A DNA stretch of 64,000 bases from an uncultured Sphingomonadaceae bacterium (GCA_947499255.1 CANMNF010000002.1:198430-262429); one strand, 5' to 3'; positions 25,001-34,733 are shown, counted from the stretch's first letter. Made by a program: numbers and translations. The notes: a model not told the origin generated them from the sequence alone.

Positions 25001-26305
25001 TCAGAACTCAAACCGCAGGCCAGCCGAAGCCGTCCAGCGATCGTAGTCATACAGTGCGATATTGCTCCAATTGCGCGTGTAAGTGGCGCGCGGCTGGAAA
25101 AAGAAATTGCCGACAAGCTGAACTTTCAGCCCGCCTTGCAGGTCGAGGCGTTCATCTGCGCGGTCCACCAAGAACAGCGCATCGGGCGCATCATATCGGC
25201 GCAGATCAAAGCTTGCGCCTGCCACCACCGCAACACGCTGTGACACGGGCAATTCGGTGCCGATAGAAGCGCTGGTAAACCAGTTGGAGAAATTGTCCCC
25301 TGCCTGGCGAAGCGTTTCTTCCTTGCCGCCTTGGATGGTGGCTGAAAGGTTGCGGGTAACAAGGCCAACAGCCACAGCCACACGGTCTGCATCAAGATTG
25401 GGCTGACCATCGAAATCAAGGCGATTATATTGCGCCGATACGGTGATCGCTTTGGTCGTTGAAACTGCCTTTGTATATTGCGCGATTGCACCATAGCTGT
25501 TGCGAAAACCATCCCCATCCAGCCGGAAATGCTGCGCTTGTGCCGATAACGAAATGACATCGCGATTGGCAAAGCTGTGCGCATAGCCAACAGTGCCCGT
25601 CAGGCTGGCCTGATCAAAATCACTGGTGTTGAGATTTTCGCGCCAATTGCCCAGCACAGAGGCAAACAGCCGATCTTGCCGGCCAACCGCTGTAACACCT
25701 GAAATACCTGCGCCAATTTCTGCAAATTCGTCATCGGTAGCGCGCGCATTGGCGCCCAGATTACCGGGGCCCAGGAATGAGAAAAGCGGGATGGTGATTT
25801 GCGTCAGATCGGTGGCCGCGTTCACATTGCTATCATGTCCGCCGCGCGCATCGATAAAGCCTGAAACATTGCTGCCTCCGCCCGAAATCTGCTCATCAAA
25901 CTGGCGTACAAAGCCGGTGAAGCGTTGGCGGACGGGATCAGGCAGGCTGGGATCATCTACCACAGTGGCAAACTGATCGCGCGCAGTATCGATATCGCCT
26001 GCCATCGCATAGGCGCGGGCCAGCTCGGCACGGGCAGCGGCATTTTCGGGCTGCACAGCCAGCACACGTTGGAGCGCGATGATCGCCTCGCCATATCGGC
26101 CACTATCAATTGCAGCGATAGCCAGCGCATAATCAAATTGCGGATCGCCAGCGTTTGTAGCCGCTTGCGGGGCGAGCGCCTGATAAGCTTGCTCGGCCTG
26201 CGCCGCGTTGCCTGATTGCTGCGCCTGAGCGGTTGCCGGCAAGCTTGCCAGAACCGCCCCTGAAATTGCAGCAAATACACCGTATTGCCATGCCGAACGT
26301 CGCAT
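25001..26305 (-). CDS. TPR plus outer-membrane beta-barrel protein, SLAM/DUF560-like
   Basis: A 434-residue exported protein with a signal peptide ending ATAQA-QQ and TPR-like helices at about residues 30-125 (DSGRYGEAIIALQRVLAVQPENAAARAELARAYAMAGDIDTA). The remaining ~280 residues are alternating beta-strands, ending in an LRFEF terminal strand with C-terminal Phe, the hallmark of BAM-inserted barrels. This TPR-then-barrel layout is that of surface lipoprotein assembly modifier (SLAM) proteins, the outer-membrane part of type XI secretion. The ATG was chosen for its signal peptide and G-rich site; about 49 upstream codons look non-coding. Its stop overlaps the first possible start of the giant gene (TGATG). 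The partner role is inferred. Confidence 0.8.
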   Translation of the reverse strand: MRRSAWQYGVFAAISGAVLASLPATAQAQQSGNAAQAEQAYQALAPQAATNAGDPQFDYALAIAAIDSGRYGEAIIALQRVLAVQPENAAARAELARAYAMAGDIDTARDQFATVVDDPSLPDPVRQRFTGFVRQFDEQISGGGSNVSGFIDARGGHDSNVNAATDLTQITIPLFSFLGPGNLGANARATDDEFAEIGAGISGVTAVGRQDRLFASVLGNWRENLNTSDFDQASLTGTVGYAHSFANRDVISLSAQAQHFRLDGDGFRNSYGAIAQYTKAVSTTKAITVSAQYNRLDFDGQPNLDADRVAVAVGLVTRNLSATIQGGKEETLRQAGDNFSNWFTSASIGTELPVSQRVAVVAGASFDLRRYDAPDALFLVDRADERLDLQGGLKVQLVGNFFFQPRATYTRNWSNIALYDYDRWTASAGLRFEF

Positions 26306-26501
26306 CCCTTGCCCCCAAAAACCTTTATCGGTGACCAAGGGCTTAGCGCAATTGACTACGCGATTGTCCTGACAAGAAGCGTATTGGACGTGACAGAACC
26401 TGTTAGGTTTCCATATAAAACAAGTATTTGGCGCAACCATATTGGTGCACAAAAACCCATTGCGCTTGCCTGATGCGCCGCGCCGGGTAAGGCGGAGCGT
26501 T

Positions 26502-29500
26502 ATGACTGGCAGTTATCGTTTTGCAATTGATCGCGGCGGCACGTTCACCGATGTCGTGGCGCAATTGCCCGATGGCGAGCTGGTCACCGCAAAGCTGCTT
26601 TCCAGCGATCCTGCGCATTATGAAGATGCCGCCAGCGAAGCGGTGCGGCGCATTGTGGAACAGCATGGCGATGCGCCCATTGCTGAGCTGCGCATTGGCA
26701 CAACAATCGCCACCAACGCCTTGCTCGAACGCGAGGGGGAGCCTTGCGCGCTGGCGATTACGGCGGGGCACCGCGATGCGCTTGCCATCGGCAATCAGGC
26801 GCGGCCCGATATTTTCGCGCGCCATATTGTAAAGCCCGAACGGCTCGAAAGCGCGGTCGTTGAAATCACCGAGAGAGTAAGCGCAAAAGGCGATATCCTC
26901 GTCAGCCTTGATGAAGCCACCGCGCGCCGCGATTTCGCGCAGCTTTTGCAACAAGGCTACCGCGCCATCGCCATCATCTTGCTGCATGGCTGGAAATATA
27001 CAGACCACGAAGCGCGCCTTGCCGCGTTAGCGCGCGATATGGGTTTTGCGCAGGTCAGCGTCAGCCATGAGGTCGCGCCGTTGATTAAGCTGGTGCCGCG
27101 CGGCGATACCTGTGTGGCAGATGCGTATCTCTCACCCGTGATCCGCGCCTATGTCGAACAGCTGGCCACACGCGTTCCCAAAACTGGCACTTCCCCGCCC
27201 ACTTTGCGCTTTATGCAAAGCAATGGCGGTTTGGCCGATGCGGCTGCTTTTCGCGGCAAGGATGCGGTGCTTTCCGGTCCGGCAGGCGGCGTTGTGGGCA
27301 TGGCGCAAACGGCAGCTCAGCTTGGCTTCGAAAAGGTAATCGGCTTTGATATGGGCGGGACCAGCACCGATGTCGCGCATTACGCTGGCGAGTATGAGCG
27401 CACCGGCGATAGCGTGGTCGCAGGTATCCGCATTGCTGCCCCGATGATGCACATTCACACCGTTGCAGCGGGCGGCGGATCGATCTGCCGCTTTGATGGA
27501 TCGCGCCTGCTGGTGGGTCCGCAAAGCGCGGGCGCGGATCCGGGGCCAGCCTGTTATCGCAAAGGCGGCCCGCTGACTTTAACCGATTGCAATCTGGCGC
27601 TGGGCCGCATTGATCCTGCCCAATTTCCGCATGTCTTCGGCGTCGGTGCGGACGAACCGCTCGATCCCAAAGCATCCATCGCGCGGCTGGAGGAGGTCGC
27701 TGCGCAATTGCCCGATGCGATGAGCGCGCAGCAGCTTGCCGAGGGATTTCTGGCCATTGGCGTTGATGCGATGGCCAAAGCGATCAGCCGAGTAAGCACC
27801 GCGCGCGGGCTGGACCCTTCCACCCATGCGCTGGCCTGTTTTGGCGGCGCAGGCGGGCAATTTGCCTGCTGCGTGGCGGATGAGCTGGGGATCGAAACGG
27901 TGCTGGTCCATCCGCTGGCCGGGATGCTGTCTGCTTATGGCATTGGCCTTGCCCCGCTTGTGGCGATGCGCGAAGTCAGCCTTGTTCAGCCATTGGAGCA
28001 GTCCTGCGATGAAGCGCTGTCAGACCTGCAAGATGCCGCGCGCGATGCGTTGATCGAACAGGGCATTACACAGCGCGACATCACGCTTACCGCGCGCATG
28101 AAACTGCGCTTTGCTGGCAGTGATACAGCGCTCACTTTACCCTTTGCCGCACCGCAATCAGCCGCCTCCACTTTCCGCCAAGAGCATCGCCAACGCTTTG
28201 GCTGGTCAGACGATAGCGCGCCGATTTTTCTGGAAGCGCTCAGCGTTGAAGCATCGGGAAATAGCGGCGGCCTGCACACGGCAAAGCTGGCCCATGCAAA
28301 GCGCGACGAATTGGGTGCGGGCGAGGTTTTGCAAGGCCCCGCCACTATTGCCGATCCGGGCTCCACCACTATTGTCGAACCCGGCTGGCAGGCGAGATGT
28401 GCTGTTGATGGATCGCTTATCCTCACCCGCGCAGTGCCGCGCGAAATGCGCCATGCCGCGGGCACCAAGGTTGATCCTGTTCGCCTTGAAATCTTCAACA
28501 ATCTGTTCATGGCGATTGCTGAGGAAATGGGTGTTGTCCTCGAAGCGACGGCCAGCTCTGTCAATATCAAGGAGCGGCTCGATTTCTCCTGCGCGATCTT
28601 TGATGGCGAAGGCGCACTGATAGCCAATGCGCCGCATATTCCGGTGCATCTGGGCTCCATGGGTGACAGCGTGCGACATATTATCGCCCAGCGTGACAAT
28701 AGCGGCCAAGGCAGCGGCGATGCTCGCGGGATCTTGCGCGGTGATGCCTATGTGCTGAACGATCCTTATCATGGCGGGACGCATCTGCCCGATGTCACCG
28801 TGATCGTGCCGGTGTTTTTGAACGATCACGACGCGCCGCACGCCCGGCCACAAGCTTATGTCGCAGCGCGCGGGCATCATGCCGATATTGGCGGCATCGC
28901 GCCCGGCTCCATGCCGCCTGACAGCACCGATATCGCGCAAGAAGGCGTCCGGCTAAACAATGTACTGTTGGTGGATGAGGGGCGCTTTTGTGAGCGCGAA
29001 TTGCGCGATTTGTTGAGTGCAGGCGATTATCCAGCGCGCCAGCCGGATCGCAATATCGCCGATCTGCGCGCACAATTGGCCGCCTGCGCAAGAGGCGAGC
29101 AGCTGCTCGGCGATGCCGCGCGTGATTTTGGCAGCGATGTGCTTACCGCCTATATGGGCCATGTGATGGACAATGGCGAAGCCGCTGTGCGCAAGCTTTT
29201 GCGCGGATTGGCGCCGGGGCGCTTCACCTATCCGATGGACAATGGTGCCAAGGTTTGTGTGGCCATCACAACGGATCGTGAAACCGGCAGCGCGACTTTC
29301 GATTTTACAGGGACAAGCGATCAGCTGGCAGGCAATTTCAATGCCCCGCGCGCCATCACCCGCGCTGCTGTTTTGTATGCCTTGCGCTGTTTGATCGATG
29401 ATCCGATGCCATTAAATGATGGGTGCCTGCGCCCTGTCACCATGCGTATTCCCGAAGGCTCGATGCTTGCGCCTATGCCGCCCGCCGCAGTTGTCGCAGG

Positions 29501-30041
29501 CAATGTGGAAACAAGCCAGGTGGTAACAGAAGCAATCCTTGCCGCCACGCGCCGCCTTGCCCCGGCACAAGGCACGATGAACAATTTCACCTTTGGCGAT
29601 GCGACCCGGCAATATTATGAAACGATCGCTGGCGGATCAGGCGCAGGCCCGGATCACCCCGGCACCGACGGCGTGCAAACGCATATGACCAATAGCCGCC
29701 TGACCGATCCCGAAGTTCTGGAAACGCGCCTGCCCGTGCGTGTGGACAGCTTCGCCATTCGCCCCTGCTCCGGCGGATCAGGCGCGCAGCATGGCGGCAA
29801 TGGGGTTGAGCGCAAGCTGACCTTCTTAGAGCCGATGCGTGCGCAAATCCTTGCCAATCGCCGCCTTGTGCCGCCGCGCGGTTTGGCCGGAGGCGGCGAT
29901 GCCTTGGCCGGCGCGACCTTTGTGATCCGTGCCGATGGCCGCAAAGAGATGCTCGGCTCTACCGATGCCGCCGATATGGCGCGCGGCGATGCGATTGTGA
30001 TCTGCACACCGGGCGGTGGCGGTTTTGGCCGAATGAACTAG
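26502..30041 (+). CDS. 5-oxoprolinase / hydantoinase, fused A and B subunits
   Basis: A 1,179-residue ATP-dependent amidohydrolase of the HyuA-HyuB family. The A half begins FAIDRGGTFTDVVAQ and contains GTTIATNALLER, SGPAGGVVGMAQ and DMGGTSTDVAH, the actin-like ATP-binding motifs. The B half starts at about residue 650 with the pattern VRLEIFNNLFMAIAEEMG and includes SxNIKERLDFSCAIFD, NDPYHGGTHLPDVT and a C-terminal GGSGAQHGGNG. Fused A-B proteins of this length open 5-oxoproline, but related enzymes act on hydantoins or lactams. The ATG has GGAG six bases upstream. It heads a catabolic cluster, so the true substrate may not be 5-oxoproline. Confidence 0.9.
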   Translation: MTGSYRFAIDRGGTFTDVVAQLPDGELVTAKLLSSDPAHYEDAASEAVRRIVEQHGDAPIAELRIGTTIATNALLEREGEPCALAITAGHRDALAIGNQARPDIFARHIVKPERLESAVVEITERVSAKGDILVSLDEATARRDFAQLLQQGYRAIAIILLHGWKYTDHEARLAALARDMGFAQVSVSHEVAPLIKLVPRGDTCVADAYLSPVIRAYVEQLATRVPKTGTSPPTLRFMQSNGGLADAAAFRGKDAVLSGPAGGVVGMAQTAAQLGFEKVIGFDMGGTSTDVAHYAGEYERTGDSVVAGIRIAAPMMHIHTVAAGGGSICRFDGSRLLVGPQSAGADPGPACYRKGGPLTLTDCNLALGRIDPAQFPHVFGVGADEPLDPKASIARLEEVAAQLPDAMSAQQLAEGFLAIGVDAMAKAISRVSTARGLDPSTHALACFGGAGGQFACCVADELGIETVLVHPLAGMLSAYGIGLAPLVAMREVSLVQPLEQSCDEALSDLQDAARDALIEQGITQRDITLTARMKLRFAGSDTALTLPFAAPQSAASTFRQEHRQRFGWSDDSAPIFLEALSVEASGNSGGLHTAKLAHAKRDELGAGEVLQGPATIADPGSTTIVEPGWQARCAVDGSLILTRAVPREMRHAAGTKVDPVRLEIFNNLFMAIAEEMGVVLEATASSVNIKERLDFSCAIFDGEGALIANAPHIPVHLGSMGDSVRHIIAQRDNSGQGSGDARGILRGDAYVLNDPYHGGTHLPDVTVIVPVFLNDHDAPHARPQAYVAARGHHADIGGIAPGSMPPDSTDIAQEGVRLNNVLLVDEGRFCERELRDLLSAGDYPARQPDRNIADLRAQLAACARGEQLLGDAARDFGSDVLTAYMGHVMDNGEAAVRKLLRGLAPGRFTYPMDNGAKVCVAITTDRETGSATFDFTGTSDQLAGNFNAPRAITRAAVLYALRCLIDDPMPLNDGCLRPVTMRIPEGSMLAPMPPAAVVAGNVETSQVVTEAILAATRRLAPAQGTMNNFTFGDATRQYYETIAGGSGAGPDHPGTDGVQTHMTNSRLTDPEVLETRLPVRVDSFAIRPCSGGSGAQHGGNGVERKLTFLEPMRAQILANRRLVPPRGLAGGGDALAGATFVIRADGRKEMLGSTDAADMARGDAIVICTPGGGGFGRMN

Positions 30042-30670
30042 GATTTGGCCTTTACCGTGCCCAGAAATGCGATGATCTCTTTTTCAGAAACGACATCGGC
30101 ATATTTGGCGTCCATATCGAAAAGGTTCGCCTCGTGCGGGCCATCATGGCGATCCCCGCAGGCCTCTTTAACAACCGTGGTGATAAAGCCATGGCTAACC
30201 GAATCCACGCAGCTTGCACGGATACAGCCGCTTGTGGTGAGGCCTGTCAGGATCACCTGATCCACGCCAGCGGCAGTCAAAGTCGATGCCAAAGACGTTC
30301 CGAAAAAGGCGCTGGGATATTGCTTGGAGATGATCAGCTCATCTGCGCGCGGTTCAAGTCCGCTGGGCCATGCGCCCATCGGACTGCCTTCAAGAAAGAA
30401 GCGCAAAGGCCGCGCTTTTTTAAAGAACCTGCCGCCATCGATGGCGCTGGGATGATAGACAACGCGGGTCAAAATGATCGGAATGCCTGCTTCATGCGCG
30501 GCTTCGCGCACCCGCAAGGCAGATGCCAGCGCATCTTCGACATCGGAATACAGATCACATTCCGGATCGAAATAAGCTTCGACGAAATCGACCAACACCA
30601 AAGCAGGACGTTTGCCCATTCCAGCCTTCTGGCCATAGGCTTTGGCATAGTTTTCGCCAAGGTCGGTCAT
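30038..30670 (-). CDS. Isochorismatase-family cysteine hydrolase
   Basis: A 210-residue enzyme of the cysteine hydrolase fold, closest by eye to N-carbamoylsarcosine or maleamate amidohydrolases. The catalytic triad is visible: Asp in ALVLVDFVEAY near residue 28, Lys in LIISKQYPSAFFGT near 115, and Cys in LTTSGCIRAS near 149. Such enzymes hydrolyse amides or carbamoyl groups and release ammonia. The ATG follows AAGGA at good spacing. The gene is opposite in orientation to the surrounding catabolic genes and overlaps the end of the oxoprolinase gene by four bases (CTAG). Substrate unknown. Confidence 0.88.
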   Translation of the reverse strand: MTDLGENYAKAYGQKAGMGKRPALVLVDFVEAYFDPECDLYSDVEDALASALRVREAAHEAGIPIILTRVVYHPSAIDGGRFFKKARPLRFFLEGSPMGAWPSGLEPRADELIISKQYPSAFFGTSLASTLTAAGVDQVILTGLTTSGCIRASCVDSVSHGFITTVVKEACGDRHDGPHEANLFDMDAKYADVVSEKEIIAFLGTVKAKS

Positions 30671-30842
30671 ATCAGTTCCTTCTTTGTCGCGTGCGCACAT
30701 CGCTGCCTAAGTCGCTGGTGCGCCAAGTTGGGAGCGCGGAACGTGGAATATCCATCACACGAATTAAACCAGAGCAGCCTTCGCGACTTTTGATATGCAG
30801 GCGTAGCAACACAGCAAAGCTTTATCTTAGCCAAGGACAATT

Positions 30843-31706
30843 TTGACAGTGGTAAGCAACTCTCTGAAATCGGCGCTCGATGCTGGCAAATTCGTCGCCG
30901 CGCCCGGCCTTTTTGATATGATTGGCGCAACCATTGCCAACAAGGTCGGGTTCGATTTCGTCTATGCGTCTGGCTATTGGTTGACCGCTTCTGCTCACGG
31001 GCTGCCCGATGCAGGGCTTGTATCTTACACACAATTGCTCGACCGGGTGGCGCAGCTTTGCGAAACCAGCGATGCGCAGGTTATTGCCGATGCGGATACC
31101 GGCTTTGGCGGGCTGTTAAATGTCGCGCATACAGTGCGCGGATATGAACGTGCCGGGGTATGCGCAATCCAGCTGGAAGATCAGGAATTCCCCAAGAAAT
31201 GCGGCCACACGCGCGGCAAACGCGTAACCCCCATTGCTGAAATGGCCGATAAGATCAAAGTCGCAGTCGATACGCGTGACACCATGCTCGTGATCGCGCG
31301 GACCGATGCGCGCCAGCCCGAAGGCTATGACGCCGCGATTGAACGCGCGCATTCCTATGCCGAAGCAGGCGCAGACATTATTTTCGTCGAAGCGCTTGAA
31401 AGCGAAGAGGAAATGGCCAGCGCGTGCGCTGCAATCAATAAGCCGATGCTGGCCAATATGGCCAATGGCGGGGTCAGCCCGATCCTGCCCAGCGCGCGGT
31501 TGGAAGAACTGGGCTATAGCATGGCGATTTTCCCGGCCATGACCGCCCTGGTCGCAGCACAAGCCATGGAGACCGCTATGCTCCACCTTAAGGAAACCGG
31601 CAGCACCTTCTCACCCGAAGCGCCGCATTTTAACTTCTTTGAATTTTGTGAGCTGATTGGTTTTGGCGACGTATGGGATTTTGAAAAGAAATGGGCGAAG
31701 AAATGA
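30843..31706 (+). CDS. Isocitrate lyase / PEP mutase family enzyme
   Basis: A 287-residue TIM-barrel enzyme of the PEP mutase/isocitrate lyase superfamily. Its active-site loop KKCGHTRGK is at about residues 118-126, VIADADTGFGG near 80-90 provides metal-binding Asp residues, and AIQLEDQ follows. Members include oxaloacetate decarboxylase, 2-methylisocitrate lyase, 2,3-dimethylmalate lyase and phosphonate enzymes; the eye cannot separate these. The start is TTG with AAGGA five bases upstream. Its stop overlaps the next start as ATGA, so it works with the following flavoprotein. Confidence 0.87.
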   Translation: MTVVSNSLKSALDAGKFVAAPGLFDMIGATIANKVGFDFVYASGYWLTASAHGLPDAGLVSYTQLLDRVAQLCETSDAQVIADADTGFGGLLNVAHTVRGYERAGVCAIQLEDQEFPKKCGHTRGKRVTPIAEMADKIKVAVDTRDTMLVIARTDARQPEGYDAAIERAHSYAEAGADIIFVEALESEEEMASACAAINKPMLANMANGGVSPILPSARLEELGYSMAIFPAMTALVAAQAMETAMLHLKETGSTFSPEAPHFNFFEFCELIGFGDVWDFEKKWAKK

Positions 31707-33112
31707 CAACCAACGCCATCAAGGTCGTTCGTACACAAAGCATTGATGCAATTGCGGAAATCCCCGTCATTGTGATCGGCGGGGGCGGCACCGGGCTGTG
31801 CGCGGCTTTGGCTGTACGTGATGCAGGCAAAGATGTGTTCGTGATCGAACGCGACAAACAACCGCTTGGCACCACCGCCATGTCTACCGGACTAATCCCG
31901 GCGGCAGGCAGCAAGATCCAACAAGCTGCAGGCGTTGAAGACAGCCCGCAGCTTTTTGCCGATGATATCAAAGGCAAAGCGAGCGGCAAAGTCGATGGCG
32001 AAGTGGTAGATTTTCTCGCTTCCGAAAGCGCGCACACAATTGATTGGTTGGTCGAACAGCACGGCCTTCAGCTCAGCCTTGTCGAAGGCTTCACCTATCC
32101 TGGCCATTCGGTACGCCGGATGCACGGCATGCCCAGCCGCTCTGGTTCAGAATTGATGGGCGCGCTGGCTGATGTGTGTGAGACGGCGGGCGTTGATATC
32201 TTGACAGAAGCAACTGTCGATACGCTTTATGCCAATGATGAAGGGCGCATTTTGGGCGTCGGCGCGGTCCGGCCTGATGGCGAAGAAGACATTATTGGCT
32301 GTGACGCGCTGATCCTTGCGTGCTGCGGTTTTGCCGGAAATGAAGAGATGGTTGCTCGCCTTATTCCCGAACTTGAGCATGCGACTTTCCACGGTCATCC
32401 CGGCAATAAAGGCCATGCGATTGCGTGGGGTGAAGATCTGGACGCAGCGATGGCCGATCTTTCCTCTTACCAAGGGCATGCTGGCCTTGCCGCAGGCTTT
32501 GGCATTCCCATCCTGTGGCCAACGATCACCGAAGGCGGTGTGCAGGTAAACAAAGCAGGAATGCGCTTTGCCAATGAAGCCGCTGGCTATTCCGAACAGG
32601 CTGTCGAAGTGCTCAAGCAGGAAGGCCATGTCGCCTGGACTGTCTATGACGAGACGCGCCATAAGATCATGGAACAATTTGATGATTATCAACAAGCTAT
32701 CACGGCAGGCTGCCTGATCCGGGCCGAAAGCCCCGAAGAATTGGCCGACAAGACGGGCATCGATCCCGATGGCCTGCGCGCCACTCTGGTGGAAACGCAA
32801 TTGCTGACAGAAAGCGGCGACAAGGATCAGTTTGGTCGCAGCTTTGCGGGCAAATCGCCATTGCGCGCACCGTTTTATGCCGTGCGCGTGACCGGTGCCT
32901 TGTTCCATACCCAAGGCGGCCTGGAAGTGGGCAAGGATGCACGTGTTCTGCGCCAGGATCGTTCCGCCCTGCCCAATCTTTTCGCAGGTGGCGGCGCAGC
33001 GCGCGGAATTTCTGGTCCGGGCGCGGATGGCTATATGGCTGGCAATGGTTTGCTCACTGCCACCACGCTGGGCCGGATTGCCGGACAGGAAGCGGCCAAG
33101 ATCGCGTCATAA
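31703..33112 (+). CDS. FAD-dependent dehydrogenase, fumarate reductase/ketosteroid dehydrogenase type
   Basis: A 469-residue flavoprotein. A Rossmann dinucleotide motif VIGGGGTGLCAALAVRDAG lies at about residues 24-42, and a C-terminal FAD contact reads NLFAGGGAARGISGPGADGYMAGNGL. This pattern is typical of the succinate dehydrogenase/fumarate reductase flavoprotein-like family, which reduces or oxidises C-C bonds next to a carbonyl or carboxylate. I chose the ATG coupled to the upstream stop (ATGA); an ATG four codons earlier is also open. No signal peptide is seen, so it is cytoplasmic. Natural substrate unknown; the neighbouring genes suggest a dicarboxylate-type intermediate. Confidence 0.86.
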   Translation: MTTNAIKVVRTQSIDAIAEIPVIVIGGGGTGLCAALAVRDAGKDVFVIERDKQPLGTTAMSTGLIPAAGSKIQQAAGVEDSPQLFADDIKGKASGKVDGEVVDFLASESAHTIDWLVEQHGLQLSLVEGFTYPGHSVRRMHGMPSRSGSELMGALADVCETAGVDILTEATVDTLYANDEGRILGVGAVRPDGEEDIIGCDALILACCGFAGNEEMVARLIPELEHATFHGHPGNKGHAIAWGEDLDAAMADLSSYQGHAGLAAGFGIPILWPTITEGGVQVNKAGMRFANEAAGYSEQAVEVLKQEGHVAWTVYDETRHKIMEQFDDYQQAITAGCLIRAESPEELADKTGIDPDGLRATLVETQLLTESGDKDQFGRSFAGKSPLRAPFYAVRVTGALFHTQGGLEVGKDARVLRQDRSALPNLFAGGGAARGISGPGADGYMAGNGLLTATTLGRIAGQEAAKIAS

Positions 33113-33216
33113 GCGCAAACCGTTTAATAAGGTTCGTCTGGCGAGCATAATGGGAAACACCTCAGCCTCTTGCGTATTCATACTTCATCGTCTCATCAAA
33201 GACAGGACGAAACATC

Positions 33217-34731
33217 ATGACTCAGATTGATATCAAACCGCCTCAGCTGGGCGCTGCAGCCGCCGCTTTTCTGGCGAAGGGGCCGCAAAAATTGCTGATC
33301 GGCGGCGAATGGGTGGAAAGCCAGAGCGGCGCCACTTTTGATACGCTTGATCCGGCCACAGGCTCTGTCATCAGCAAGTTGCAACGGGCCAATGCCGCCG
33401 ATGTCGATGCCGCGGTTGCTGCGGCGCGCAAAGCCTTTGAAACAGGGCCGTGGCCATCAATGACACCGATGGAGCGCAGCCAGCTTCTGTGGAAGATCGC
33501 GGACATCATGGAAGCCAATATTGACGAGCTTTCCGAGCTGGAAACGCTTGATCAGGGTAAAGCGCTTTATGTTGGGCGCTGGGCTGAAATTCCGGGCGCG
33601 ATTGCGCAGTTCCGCTATTTCTCCGGGATGGCGACAAAGATTGAAGGTTCGACCATCCCGACCTCGATCAATTACCAACCCGAAGGCAAGCAGGTCTTCG
33701 CTTACACACGGCTTGAAGCTGTCGGCGTTGTGGGCGCGATCCTGCCATGGAATTCGCCGCTTGTGTTAACGGCGATGAAGATTGCCCCTGCGCTAGCGGC
33801 AGGCTGCACGATGGTTCTCAAACCCTCAGAGGAAACTTCGCTGACAACTGTGCGTCTTCTTGAACTTATTCAGGAAGCGGGCTTGCCCGAAGGTGTGCTC
33901 AATCTCGTCACCGGTTTTGGCGGCGAAGTGGGCCAGCCTTTGGCTGAGCATATGGATGTCAACAAGATCGTCTTCACCGGTTCGACCGCTACGGGTCGCC
34001 GCATTGTGGAGGCATCCAAAGGCAATCTCAAACGTGTCGGCGTAGAGCTGGGCGGCAAGTCTCCTGTCATCATCATGGACGATGCCGATCTGGACGCAGC
34101 CATCCCCGGCGCGGCCAATGCGATCTTCTTCAATGGCGGGCAGGTGTGTATCGCTGGCTCGCGCCTTTATGCGCATTCCAGCGTATATGACAAAGTCGTC
34201 GAAGGCATGGCAGCGCAAGCACAGGCGATCCAGCTTGGCCATGGCCTTGATCCCAACACCCACATGGGCCCGCTTATCTCCAAAGGCCATGCAAGCAAAG
34301 TTGCCGGATTTATCGCGGACGGCAAGAAGGCAGGAGCCAGCATACTGACCGGCGGCGAGACAGCGGGGCCGAACGAAAGCTTCGTCACGCCCACCGTGAT
34401 CGCGGACGTATCGCCCGATATGAGCGTTGTGCGCGAGGAGATTTTCGGCCCCGTCGTCGTCGTTACCCGCTTCGATGATGCAGACGAAGTGGTTGCCGCT
34501 GCCAATGACAGCGATTTCGGTCTGGCTGCGGGTATCTGGACTGAAGGCCTCTCCAACGCCACCCGCCTTGCCGAGCGTATTCATGCCGGCACTGTGTGGA
34601 TCAACAGCCATGCGATGTATGATGCCGCCCTTCCCATCGGCGGGATGAAGCAATCAGGCTATGGCCGGGAAAGCGGCCAGGCGGCGATGGACAATTATCT
34701 AGAGCTCAAAACCGTCTGCGCTATCGTTTGA
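33217..34731 (+). CDS. NAD(P)+-dependent aldehyde dehydrogenase
   Basis: A 504-residue ALDH-superfamily enzyme oxidising an aldehyde to a carboxylate. Motifs: PWNSPLVLTAMKIAPALAAG and KPSEETSL for cofactor binding, FTGSTATGRRI, catalytic base Glu277 in ELGGKSP, nucleophile Cys311 in GGQVCIAGSR, and EEIFGPVVVV. Length is normal. The ATG has AGGA about eight bases upstream. It is 104 bases after the flavoprotein gene and is the last gene of the catabolic cluster. Its substrate cannot be assigned from sequence. Confidence 0.94.
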   Translation: MTQIDIKPPQLGAAAAAFLAKGPQKLLIGGEWVESQSGATFDTLDPATGSVISKLQRANAADVDAAVAAARKAFETGPWPSMTPMERSQLLWKIADIMEANIDELSELETLDQGKALYVGRWAEIPGAIAQFRYFSGMATKIEGSTIPTSINYQPEGKQVFAYTRLEAVGVVGAILPWNSPLVLTAMKIAPALAAGCTMVLKPSEETSLTTVRLLELIQEAGLPEGVLNLVTGFGGEVGQPLAEHMDVNKIVFTGSTATGRRIVEASKGNLKRVGVELGGKSPVIIMDDADLDAAIPGAANAIFFNGGQVCIAGSRLYAHSSVYDKVVEGMAAQAQAIQLGHGLDPNTHMGPLISKGHASKVAGFIADGKKAGASILTGGETAGPNESFVTPTVIADVSPDMSVVREEIFGPVVVVTRFDDADEVVAAANDSDFGLAAGIWTEGLSNATRLAERIHAGTVWINSHAMYDAALPIGGMKQSGYGRESGQAAMDNYLELKTVCAIV

Positions 34732-34733
34732 TA

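Noticed and set aside
26306-26452. N-terminal extension of the TPR-barrel protein
   Set aside because: The extra 49 codons precede a standard signal peptide, are Cys-rich and overlap the divergent promoter region, so the internal ATG is the real start.
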